Below are positions 1 through 5,060 of a stretch of DNA of 5,118 nt, in pieces. The stretch spans positions 1 through 5,118 of the forward strand of contig CAKREJ010000121.1 of NCBI GenBank assembly GCA_934317185.1. The letters run 5' to 3'. A model generated the notes under the pieces. It was not told the origin of the DNA. It worked only from the letters and a program-made list of their open reading frames with translations, and ran no database searches. The DNA is from an uncultured Anaerobutyricum sp. (lineage in GTDB: Bacteria; Bacillota; Clostridia; Lachnospirales; Lachnospiraceae). A program made the position numbers and the translations under genes. The stretch's first letter is position 1. Each line of letters opens with the position of its first letter.

Positions 1-555
1 ATAATCGCCGATGAAAATGAGACAATCACTGTAGAATGTATGAAAGACGGAATGCATATCTATGATAATCCAGTAGGAGTTCTTACAAATAACCCTCCAT
101 TTGAACAGCAAATGTTCCAGTTAAATAATTATGTAGGTCTTTCCCCAAAACAGCCGGAAAATCGTTTTTCTGATAAACTAAACTTTAATGCATATAGCAG
201 AGGAATGGGAGCATTGGGCCTTCCGGGAGATTTATCTTCAGCTTCCCGTTTTGCCAAAGTAGCTTTCACTAAAATGAATTCATTTTCTGGGACATCCGAA
301 AAAGAAAGCGTCAGCCAGTTTTTCCATATCCTCGGTTCAGTAGACCAGCAGAGAGGCTGCTGTGAAGTTGCAGATGGAAAGTTTGAAATTACACTCTACA
401 CATCCTGCTGCAATACGAATAAGGGAATTTATTATTATACAACTTATGAAAATCATCAGATATCTGCGGTAGATATGTTTGGAGAAAATCTTAATGAAAA
501 AGAATTGATAAAGTATCCACTTATTAAAGGAGAGCAGATTTACTGGCAAAATTAA
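1..555 (+). CDS. bsh: Bile salt hydrolase (choloylglycine hydrolase family), 5'-truncated by window edge
   Basis: The reading frame is open from base 1, so the first ATG inside it (position 40) is internal; 184 codons of the C-terminal part are present. The family (Ntn hydrolases) deconjugates glycine- or taurine-linked bile acids in the cytoplasm. Seen here: an LTNNPPF motif whose Asn (codon 30 or 31) matches the active-site Asn175 of the Clostridium perfringens enzyme; the GMGALGLPGD and SRF block (codons 68-84); FFHIL followed by Arg118, matching catalytic Arg228; and a YTSCCN plus GIYYYTTYEN segment near the end that is very like the C. perfringens bile salt hydrolase. The catalytic Cys2 and Arg18 region lies upstream of the window, so activity cannot be confirmed. 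Penicillin V acylase is the alternative in this family, but the C-terminal motifs favour a bile salt hydrolase. The gene ends with TAA and faces the small gene at 769-1065. Confidence 0.9.
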   Translation: MIADENETITVECMKDGMHIYDNPVGVLTNNPPFEQQMFQLNNYVGLSPKQPENRFSDKLNFNAYSRGMGALGLPGDLSSASRFAKVAFTKMNSFSGTSEKESVSQFFHILGSVDQQRGCCEVADGKFEITLYTSCCNTNKGIYYYTTYENHQISAVDMFGENLNEKELIKYPLIKGEQIYWQN

Positions 556-623
556 AATAAACTACTGGGATATACCTTTTTCTCTAGCATAAACTCCTGA
601 TTTACTTCTGGAGCAGGCAAACA

Positions 624-746
624 GAAAAATAAAAAAGAATACGATAGCAGATGTGACCTCGGAGCAAATATTGAATGCAAGCTTTTGTGAGCATTTAATA
701 TTTAGCGATTACTGGCACAGATGTTATCGTATTCTTTTTGTTTTTC
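624..746. repeat. Long imperfect hairpin between convergent genes; likely bidirectional terminator, possibly a dispersed palindromic element
   Basis: The outer arms AAAAAGAATACGATA (632-646) and TATCGTATTCTTTTT (725-739) are a perfect 15-bp inverted repeat. A second inner stem pairs 664-678 with 691-706 (15 bp, one bulge and one G-U), leaving a 12-nt loop at 679-690. The region between the two stems pairs imperfectly. The outer arms continue imperfectly into A-rich (624-631) and T-rich (740-745) sequence, so an RNA from either strand ends its stem in a U-rich tail. This fits termination of both the bile salt hydrolase gene and the minus-strand gene, which ends 23 nt away. The length is more than a terminator needs, so a MITE-like or other dispersed palindrome is possible. 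No target-site duplication was recognised. Confidence 0.6.
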
Positions 747-768
747 GTCCGTTTTCTTCAATCAGGGT

Positions 769-1065
769 TTATTCAGGAAGAAATTCAGCACTTTGGTCGA
801 GCATATTTATTTTTATTTTTCCTTTTTTTCCATCTACTTTTGCGAATGGAATTACTTCGTATTTTGCTTTTTCCATACACTTACCTGGATCTTCTGCAGG
901 TTCTTCGTTTAGAAAGATTTTTTCAGCTCCGCCACTTAACTGGCGTTTAATATTTTTTACCATGAGACGATCATAACGTTCACAGGCCTTTTCTGCTTTT
1001 TTCTGGTTTTCAGGATCTGAGAAATATTCTTTTGTCCATTCTTCTAAGTTTGTAATTTCAATCAT
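769..1065 (-). CDS. Small hypothetical protein, 98 aa, highly charged, no family recognised
   Basis: The protein is soluble and rich in Lys and Glu, with no signal peptide or membrane segment. Residues 8-43 look helical (EEWTKEYF, then KKAEKACERYDRL); the C-terminal part is rich in Gly and Lys (KVDGKKGKIKI, about 76-86). There are two cysteines, at 28 and 63, and no metal-binding or catalytic motif that I can see. It is judged real because an AAAGGAG ribosome site (1077-1083) lies 11 nt before the ATG, the other frames across this stretch give only low-complexity Phe-rich peptides, and a hairpin terminator follows the stop. It is convergent with the bile salt hydrolase gene and divergent from the cooS operon, so it is likely a separate transcript. 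No function can be assigned. Confidence 0.65.
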   Translation of the reverse strand: MIEITNLEEWTKEYFSDPENQKKAEKACERYDRLMVKNIKRQLSGGAEKIFLNEEPAEDPGKCMEKAKYEVIPFAKVDGKKGKIKINMLDQSAEFLPE

Positions 1066-1076
1066 GATCTACACTT

Positions 1077-1083
1077 CTCCTTT
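1077..1083 (-). promoter_or_regulatory. Ribosome binding site of the 98-aa gene
   Basis: AAAGGAG on the minus strand, 11 nt before the ATG at 1065. This is the main support for the start and for the gene being real. Confidence 0.6.
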
Positions 1084-1100
1084 GACTTTTTTATGTCTGA

Positions 1101-1121
1101 TTATCTTTTATTATAAGATAA
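1101..1121. promoter_or_regulatory. AT-rich dyad around a possible minus-strand -10 box
   Basis: TTATCTT (1101-1107) and AAGATAA (1115-1121) form a perfect 7-bp dyad with a 7-nt centre. The centre overlaps TATAAT on the minus strand (1110-1115), which could be the -10 of the 98-aa gene. No good -35 sits at 16-18 nt, so the promoter call is weak. The dyad could be an operator or chance symmetry in AT-rich DNA. Confidence 0.25.
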
Positions 1122-1261
1122 ATTTTATAGACAATATAGGAATAATACTATTTATTTATAGAAATATTACAGATTATATTGTGAGTCATAAAGGGAACAA
1201 AAAACAGTGTTATATTTCCCTGTTTTAAGAAAGGATTATCCAAGAAGAGAAAGAGATGGTT

Positions 1262-1270
1262 TGCTATAAT
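1262..1270 (+). promoter_or_regulatory. Extended -10 promoter of the cooS-hydrogenase operon
   Basis: TGCTATAAT is a perfect TATAAT (1265-1270) with the TG of an extended -10 element. No TTGACA-like -35 lies at the normal spacing, which is typical of extended -10 promoters. Transcription would start near 1277, giving an untranslated leader of nearly 200 nt before the cooS start at 1474. Confidence 0.5.
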
Positions 1271-1284
1271 GAGAATAATTATTG
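1265..1284. promoter_or_regulatory. Fur-family operator-like palindrome over the -10 and start point
   Basis: TGAGAAT-A-ATTATTG (1270-1284) matches 12 of 14 fixed positions of the 7-1-7 Fur consensus of Bacillus (TGATAAT-N-ATTATCA). The 19-mer at 1265-1283 matches 15 of 19 positions of the classical enterobacterial Fur box. It contains a perfect 10-bp palindrome AATAATTATT (1274-1283). The position, overlapping -10 and +1, fits repression. The PerR consensus fits slightly less well (11 of 14). The match is counted from the sequence; the regulator is inferred. Confidence 0.45.
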
Positions 1285-1331
1285 ATATAGTAGGAAACTG
1301 TGCTGGAGCAGGAGTACTGCGAATGGGATAA

Positions 1332-1439
1332 TTGCGATGAATAGGAAACCTATCAAGAAAAATTCATTAAAGAAAAGCATCGTAAGCAGCAGTGGTTTCG
1401 GTAATATCTCAGTTGGAAACAGAGGTGTAATTTACGATG
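1332..1439 (+). promoter_or_regulatory. Structured leader with mutually exclusive stems upstream of cooS
   Basis: CATCGTAA (1378-1385) is perfectly complementary to TTACGATG (1432-1439). It can also pair with TTGCGATG (1332-1339) using one G-U. The two pairings cannot coexist. Inside the downstream stem a smaller hairpin pairs 1406-1410 with 1422-1426 and continues with GTT/AAC around a GGA loop. The 1432-1439 arm lies about 20 nt before the cooS ribosome site. No known riboswitch class was recognised. The pairing is seen; a regulatory role is inferred. Confidence 0.35.
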
Positions 1440-1447
1440 AAAAATGA
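1337..1447 (+). other. Possible 36-aa leader ORF (doubtful)
   Basis: The frame starts MNRKPIKKNSLKKSIVSSSG and ends with TGA at 1445-1447. The peptide is basic in its first half and resembles nothing I know. The codon before it offers no clear ribosome site, only a weak GGGAT near 1325. Its stop overlaps an alternative upstream ATG of cooS at 1444 (ATGA), but cooS has a far better start at 1474. It may be a leader peptide or a chance frame over the RNA structure. Confidence 0.15.
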
Positions 1448-1460
1448 AAGGAAAATCAGG

Positions 1461-1466
1461 AGGAGG
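1461..1466 (+). promoter_or_regulatory. Ribosome binding site that sets the cooS start
   Basis: AGGAGG sits 7 nt before the ATG at 1474. The in-frame ATG at 1444 has no such site, and the GTG at 1471 is only 4 nt away. The protein therefore most likely starts MSDKICSS, 10 residues shorter than the longest frame. Confidence 0.8.
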
Positions 1467-1473
1467 TAGTGTG

Positions 1474-3450
1474 ATGTCAGATAAGATTTGTAGCAGTGCG
1501 GATAAGGTGCTTGAGGTTTTTCTGGAAAATGCACCAATGGATACTTCACATCATCGTATGGTGAAGCAGCAGAATAAGTGTGGGTATGGATTACAGGGAG
1601 TATGTTGTAGATTATGTTCGAATGGTCCGTGTCGGCTATCGCCGGCAAAACCAAAAGGAGTATGTGGAGCGGATGCAGATACGATTGCGTGCAGAAATTT
1701 CTTAAGACAGGTGGCTGCTGGCTCAGGATGTTACACGCATGTTGTAGAGAATACGGCAAGAAGATTAAAAGAGCTGGCACAGGAATGTCAGGCGGCAGGG
1801 AAAAAACCTAAAAATAAGGATTCTGTTGCAAAGCTTGCAAAGATTTTGCAGATTAACTGCTGTGGTAACTGTGGACCGGATTGCCATAACAGTTGTGCGA
1901 AGACGGCAGAGATGATTGCCGATGCAGTTCTTGCAGACATCAGAAAGCCATATGATGAGAAGATGACACTCATGAAAAATATTGCTCTTCCAAAGCGTTA
2001 TGAACTGTGGGAGAAGCTTGGTATTTTGCCAGGTGGAGCAAAAGATGAGATTTTTAATGCAGTTGTAAAGACATCGACAAACTTGAATTCAGACCCGATG
2101 GATATGCTGTTACAGTGCTTGCGTTTAGGAATTTCTACAGGTAATTATGGACTGATCCTCACAAACCTGATGAATGATATTATTATGGGACCGCCGCAAA
2201 TCAGTATGGATCCGGTAGGTTTTCGTATTATTGATCCAGAATATATAAATATTATGATTACAGGACATCAGCAGTCAATGTTTGCTGACTTAGAAGAAAA
2301 ATTAGAATCAGAGATTGTACAAAAGTCTGCTGAGCTTGTTGGTGCAAAGGGAATCCGTATTGTAGGCTGTACCTGTGTGGGTCAGGATTACCAGGCACGT
2401 TCTGGCTGCTATAAAGATGTATATTGTGGTCATGCCGGAAATAACTATACAAGTGAAGCTGTCTTGATGACAGGATGTGTAGATTTGGTTGTTTCAGAAT
2501 TTAACTGTACGATTCCGGGTATTGAGCCAATCTGTGAGCAGTTGGATATCAAAATGATATGTCTTGATGATGTGGCAAAGAAGGCAAATGCACAGTTATT
2601 GCCATATACTGCAGAAGAAAAAGAAAAAATTACGAGTCAGATTATTGCAGATGCATTATGTGGATTTAAGAACAGAAAAGAAAAATTATATGGAACTGCT
2701 CCGGCCGAAGGTGAGAAGAGAATCAATGTTATGGCACAGCATGGTTTTGACAAGTCCATTACCGGTTTATCAGAAGATACATTAGTAGCAGCTTTAGGAG
2801 GTACTTTACAGCCACTCATTGATGCGATTGTTTCCGGTAAGATAAAGGGAATTGCGGCCATTGTTGGATGTTCAAACTTAAGAGCGAAAGGACATGATGT
2901 ATTTACGGTAGAGCTTGCCAAAGAGTTGATTAAAAAAGATATTCTTGTATTATCAGCAGGCTGTACTTGCGGTGGATTAGAAAATTGCGGACTTATGACG
3001 ATGGATGCAGTAGAGCTTTGTGGGGATGGATTGAAAGAAATATGTACGGCACTGGGTGTTCCACCGGTTCTTAATTTCGGACCATGCCTTGCGATCGGAC
3101 GAATTGAGATGGCTGCCTGTGCTTTAGCAAAGGAACTTAATGTAGATCTGCCACAGCTTCCGGTTGTTATTAGTGCACCGCAATGGCTTGAGGAGCAGGC
3201 TTTGGCAGATGGAGCATATGCTCTTGCACTTGGATTCCCTCTGCATCTGGCATTATCCCCATTTGTTACAGGAAGTCCGATAGCGGTAAATGTTCTTACA
3301 GAAGGATTAAAGGATCTGACTGGAGGACAACTTATTATTGAAACAGAAGTAGATGCTGCAGCACAGAAATTTGATGAGATTATTAAAGAAAAAAGAGCAG
3401 GTCTTGGAATTGATAGGGAAATCAATAAAGGAGGAGATGCCATATGCTAA
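1474..3450 (+). CDS. cooS: Divergent anaerobic Ni,Fe-carbon monoxide dehydrogenase, CooS family (658 aa)
   Basis: Family members interconvert CO and CO2 in the cytoplasm as homodimers with B, C and D metal clusters. The length is typical. D/B-cluster cysteines: C36, C44, C45, C48, C53, C64. C-cluster ligands by eye: H265 (TGHQQ), C301 (GCTCVG), C345 (FNCTIP), C466 (IVGCSN), C497 (SAGCTCGG) and C538 (NFGPC), all present. KRYELWEKLGILP (174-186) and VTGSP near the C terminus are also family signatures. Oddities: the HSDHG stretch holding the catalytic His is replaced by Y87-T-H-V-V, and the catalytic Lys of SAPEW-MSEK is Gln575 (SAPQWLEEQ). CCGNCGPDCHNSC (129-141) is an added Cys-rich insertion, and total Cys is about 34. 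CO dehydrogenase fold and clusters are well supported; CO activity is not. Start set by the AGGAGG site; the stop overlaps the hydrogenase gene. No cooC, cooF or acetyl-CoA synthase gene is in view. Confidence 0.9.
   Translation: MSDKICSSADKVLEVFLENAPMDTSHHRMVKQQNKCGYGLQGVCCRLCSNGPCRLSPAKPKGVCGADADTIACRNFLRQVAAGSGCYTHVVENTARRLKELAQECQAAGKKPKNKDSVAKLAKILQINCCGNCGPDCHNSCAKTAEMIADAVLADIRKPYDEKMTLMKNIALPKRYELWEKLGILPGGAKDEIFNAVVKTSTNLNSDPMDMLLQCLRLGISTGNYGLILTNLMNDIIMGPPQISMDPVGFRIIDPEYINIMITGHQQSMFADLEEKLESEIVQKSAELVGAKGIRIVGCTCVGQDYQARSGCYKDVYCGHAGNNYTSEAVLMTGCVDLVVSEFNCTIPGIEPICEQLDIKMICLDDVAKKANAQLLPYTAEEKEKITSQIIADALCGFKNRKEKLYGTAPAEGEKRINVMAQHGFDKSITGLSEDTLVAALGGTLQPLIDAIVSGKIKGIAAIVGCSNLRAKGHDVFTVELAKELIKKDILVLSAGCTCGGLENCGLMTMDAVELCGDGLKEICTALGVPPVLNFGPCLAIGRIEMAACALAKELNVDLPQLPVVISAPQWLEEQALADGAYALALGFPLHLALSPFVTGSPIAVNVLTEGLKDLTGGQLIIETEVDAAAQKFDEIIKEKRAGLGIDREINKGGDAIC
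3428..3436 (+). promoter_or_regulatory. Ribosome binding site of the hydrogenase gene, inside the end of cooS
   Basis: AAGGAGGAG lies within the last cooS codons, with GGAGG ending 9 nt before the ATG at 3444. The next in-frame ATG (3450) would be 15 nt away, so 3444 is preferred. The arrangement suggests translational coupling. Confidence 0.75.
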
Positions 3451-4790
3451 TGAATCGAACGACTCCTTTTATGGTTCCGGTAGATGATGCGAATCCTGCG
3501 ATTATAAAAAATGAAGCATTATGTAGTAAGTGCGGACATTGTTTTGCGGTATGCGAAGAAGAAATAGGGGTAGCAGCAAAATATTTATTAAATCAAAGGG
3601 AAGCATATCAATGTATTGGCTGTGGACAGTGCAGTGCAGTCTGTCCGGAAAAAGCAATTACCGGACGTCCTCATTATAAGATTGTGAAGGAACTGATTAA
3701 AAACCCGGAAAAGATTGTTGTTTTTTCTACTTCACCATCCGTCAGAGTTGGTTTTGCAGACGGCTTCGGAAAAGAGCCGGGAACATTTGCACAAGATGAG
3801 ATGGTAGGTGCTTTGCGTGAACTTGGAGCAGATTATGTATTTGATGTTACTTTTTCTGCGGATCTTACCATTATGGAAGAGGGTTCTGAACTTTTATCAA
3901 GAATTTTAAAAGGAACAGGACCACTTCCGCAGTTTACCAGTTGTTGTCCGGCGTGGGTAAAGTATATGGAGAATTTTCATCCAGACAAAACAAAGTATCT
4001 TTCTTCTGCAAAAAGTCCGATCGGAATGCAGGGTGCGGTAATTAAAACATATTTTGCCCATAAAAAACATATTGATCCGGAAAAGATTATTTCTGTAGCG
4101 GTGACTCCTTGTACAGCGAAAAAGGCAGAAATTGCGAGAGAAGAATTATGTGATGCGGGAAAGCTTCTTAATATAGAAGAAATGCGTGACAATGATTATG
4201 TAATTACGACAAAAGAGCTGGTGAAGTGGTGTAAGGAAGAGGGGATGGATTTAGATAAAATTACTCCTTCAAAGTATGACAGTGTATTGGGAGAAGGAAC
4301 CGGAGCAGGAATGATTTTCGGAAATACCGGTGGTGTAATGGAAGCAGCACTTCGAACGGTTTACAGAGTATTAGAAGGTAAAGAAGCACCGGCAGATTTT
4401 TACCAGCTTCGTCCGGTAAGAGGATTAAATAACCGAAAAGAAGCGGAAGTGACAATTGCCGGTAAGAATCTTCGGGTTTGTATTTTATATGGAACGGCAG
4501 CGGCAGAGGAGTTTCTGGCAGGAGATATGAGTGGATATCACTTTGTGGAAGTTATGACTTGTCCTGGAGGATGTATCAGCGGAGCAGGACAGCCGGATTG
4601 TGGAAGTGTTCCGGTATCAGATACTGTAAGAAAAAAGAGAATTCAGTCATTATATCAGGCAGATGAGCGTGCACAATACAGAAATTCCATGGATAATCCG
4701 GAAATTGGAATGATATATAGTGAATTTTTCAAAGAACCGCTAAGCCTTTTATCCGAAACACTTTTACATACAACTTACAAGAGTAAGTGA
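3444..4790 (+). CDS. Monomeric [FeFe] hydrogenase, group B-like, with 2[4Fe-4S] domain (448 aa)
   Basis: Catalyses reversible H2 formation or oxidation at an H-cluster, with electrons carried through iron-sulfur clusters. Residues 27-37 (CSKCGHCFAVC) and 57-67 (CIGCGQCSAVC) are two [4Fe-4S] ferredoxin motifs. H-cluster motifs: L1 TSCCPAW (165-171, C167 proton-transfer Cys and C168 ligand), L2 TPCTAKKAE (221-229, C223) and L3 EVMTCPGGCISGAGQP (369-384, C373 and C377). The C terminus (about 390-445) matches the small-subunit-like domain that ends LLHTTY. The usual L1 Gly is Ala and the usual L2 Met is Thr, as I recall for group B enzymes such as the third C. pasteurianum hydrogenase; the subgroup is inferred. 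There is no N-terminal [2Fe-2S] or NuoG-like extension, and no HydE, HydF or HydG is nearby. It overlaps cooS by 7 nt and is probably cotranslated with it, which points to a shared redox task. A sensory role is possible but no PAS or kinase domain is present. Confidence 0.92.
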   Translation: MLMNRTTPFMVPVDDANPAIIKNEALCSKCGHCFAVCEEEIGVAAKYLLNQREAYQCIGCGQCSAVCPEKAITGRPHYKIVKELIKNPEKIVVFSTSPSVRVGFADGFGKEPGTFAQDEMVGALRELGADYVFDVTFSADLTIMEEGSELLSRILKGTGPLPQFTSCCPAWVKYMENFHPDKTKYLSSAKSPIGMQGAVIKTYFAHKKHIDPEKIISVAVTPCTAKKAEIAREELCDAGKLLNIEEMRDNDYVITTKELVKWCKEEGMDLDKITPSKYDSVLGEGTGAGMIFGNTGGVMEAALRTVYRVLEGKEAPADFYQLRPVRGLNNRKEAEVTIAGKNLRVCILYGTAAAEEFLAGDMSGYHFVEVMTCPGGCISGAGQPDCGSVPVSDTVRKKRIQSLYQADERAQYRNSMDNPEIGMIYSEFFKEPLSLLSETLLHTTYKSK

Positions 4791-4803
4791 GAAAAAGGTG
4801 TGC

Positions 4804-4835
4804 GGAATAATTCAAAAACATGGACGGATTATTCC
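4804..4835. repeat. 8-bp inverted repeat after the hydrogenase stop
   Basis: GGAATAAT (4804-4811) and ATTATTCC (4828-4835) are perfectly complementary around a 16-nt loop. On the + strand it is followed by A-rich, not T-rich, DNA, so it is not a standard terminator. It may stabilise the 3' end of the mRNA or bind a protein. Confidence 0.35.
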
Positions 4836-4922
4836 AACTAAAAAAGCAATGCAAAATGAGAATTTTTTGCCTATATTTTCTTGGCAATGATACCAATTTG
4901 TTTCATATCGACAGATGTAATT

Positions 4923-4963
4923 CGTTGTTGTTGCAATAAAATGCGACAACAACGTTTCTTTTT
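4923..4963 (+). terminator. Rho-independent terminator of the cooS-hydrogenase operon
   Basis: The 13-bp stem CGTTGTTGTTGCA (4923-4935) pairs with TGCGACAACAACG (4942-4954), with one G-U pair and a 6-nt ATAAAA loop. TTTCTTTTT (4955-4963) follows directly. It lies 132 nt after the hydrogenase stop, so the operon would have a long 3' untranslated region unless an unseen small RNA is in between. Confidence 0.85.
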
Positions 4964-5054
4964 GTTGTGCAAACTGTATAAATGTAAAAAAAAACCAATT
5001 GATAATTGCCACATACTGACACGGATATTCCCAATGGGTGCTTATTTTTTACTG

Positions 5055-5060
5055 TATAAT
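5055..5060 (+). promoter_or_regulatory. Possible -10 box for a gene beyond the window
   Basis: A perfect TATAAT past the terminator, but with no matching -35 at 16-18 nt and no correctly spaced extended TG. The gene it would serve is outside the window. Confidence 0.25.

Larger units (their letters stand above)
1066..1473. other. Divergent intergenic control region
   Basis: About 400 bp between the minus-strand gene and cooS. The left part (1084-1240) is very AT-rich, with the dyad at 1101-1121 and a 7-bp inverted repeat AAAACAG/CTGTTTT (1201-1207 and 1220-1226). The right part holds the cooS promoter, a Fur-like box and a structured leader. A 20-codon frame (1269-1331) and a 36-codon frame (1337-1447) are present but lack good ribosome sites. 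No convincing tRNA, known riboswitch or conserved gene was recognised here. Confidence 0.7.

Noticed and set aside
653..976. Three overlapping plus-strand frames of 63-107 codons
   Set aside because: They give Phe- and Ser-rich low-complexity peptides, overlap the hairpin and lie opposite the better-supported minus-strand gene.
1201..1226. AAAACAG/CTGTTTT inverted repeat as a terminator or CO-regulator site
   Set aside because: It has no GC-rich stem or T-tract and does not resemble the CooA TGTCA-N6-CGACA site. It may be chance in AT-rich DNA.
1269..1331. 20-codon frame MRIIIDIVGNCAGAGVLRMG, faintly like the start of TIGR04076-type proteins
   Set aside because: Its ATG overlaps the predicted -10 box, there is no clear ribosome site, and the resemblance is too short to call a gene or pseudogene.
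1444..1473. Upstream ATG start for cooS adding 10 residues
   Set aside because: There is no ribosome site before 1444, and the AGGAGG at 1461-1466 would lie inside the coding part, perfectly spaced for 1474.
1409..1780. 123-codon minus-strand frame over the cooS start
   Set aside because: No ribosome site; it is antisense to the conserved cysteine motifs of cooS and crosses the leader.
2637..3443. 268-codon open frame antisense to cooS
   Set aside because: It is a mirror of the cooS codon pattern: rich in Ser, Ala and Pro, no ribosome site and no recognisable domain. The sense frame carries the conserved cluster ligands.
4804..4835. Inverted repeat as the operon terminator
   Set aside because: No T-tract follows it on the + strand; the hairpin at 4923-4963 with TTTCTTTTT is far better.
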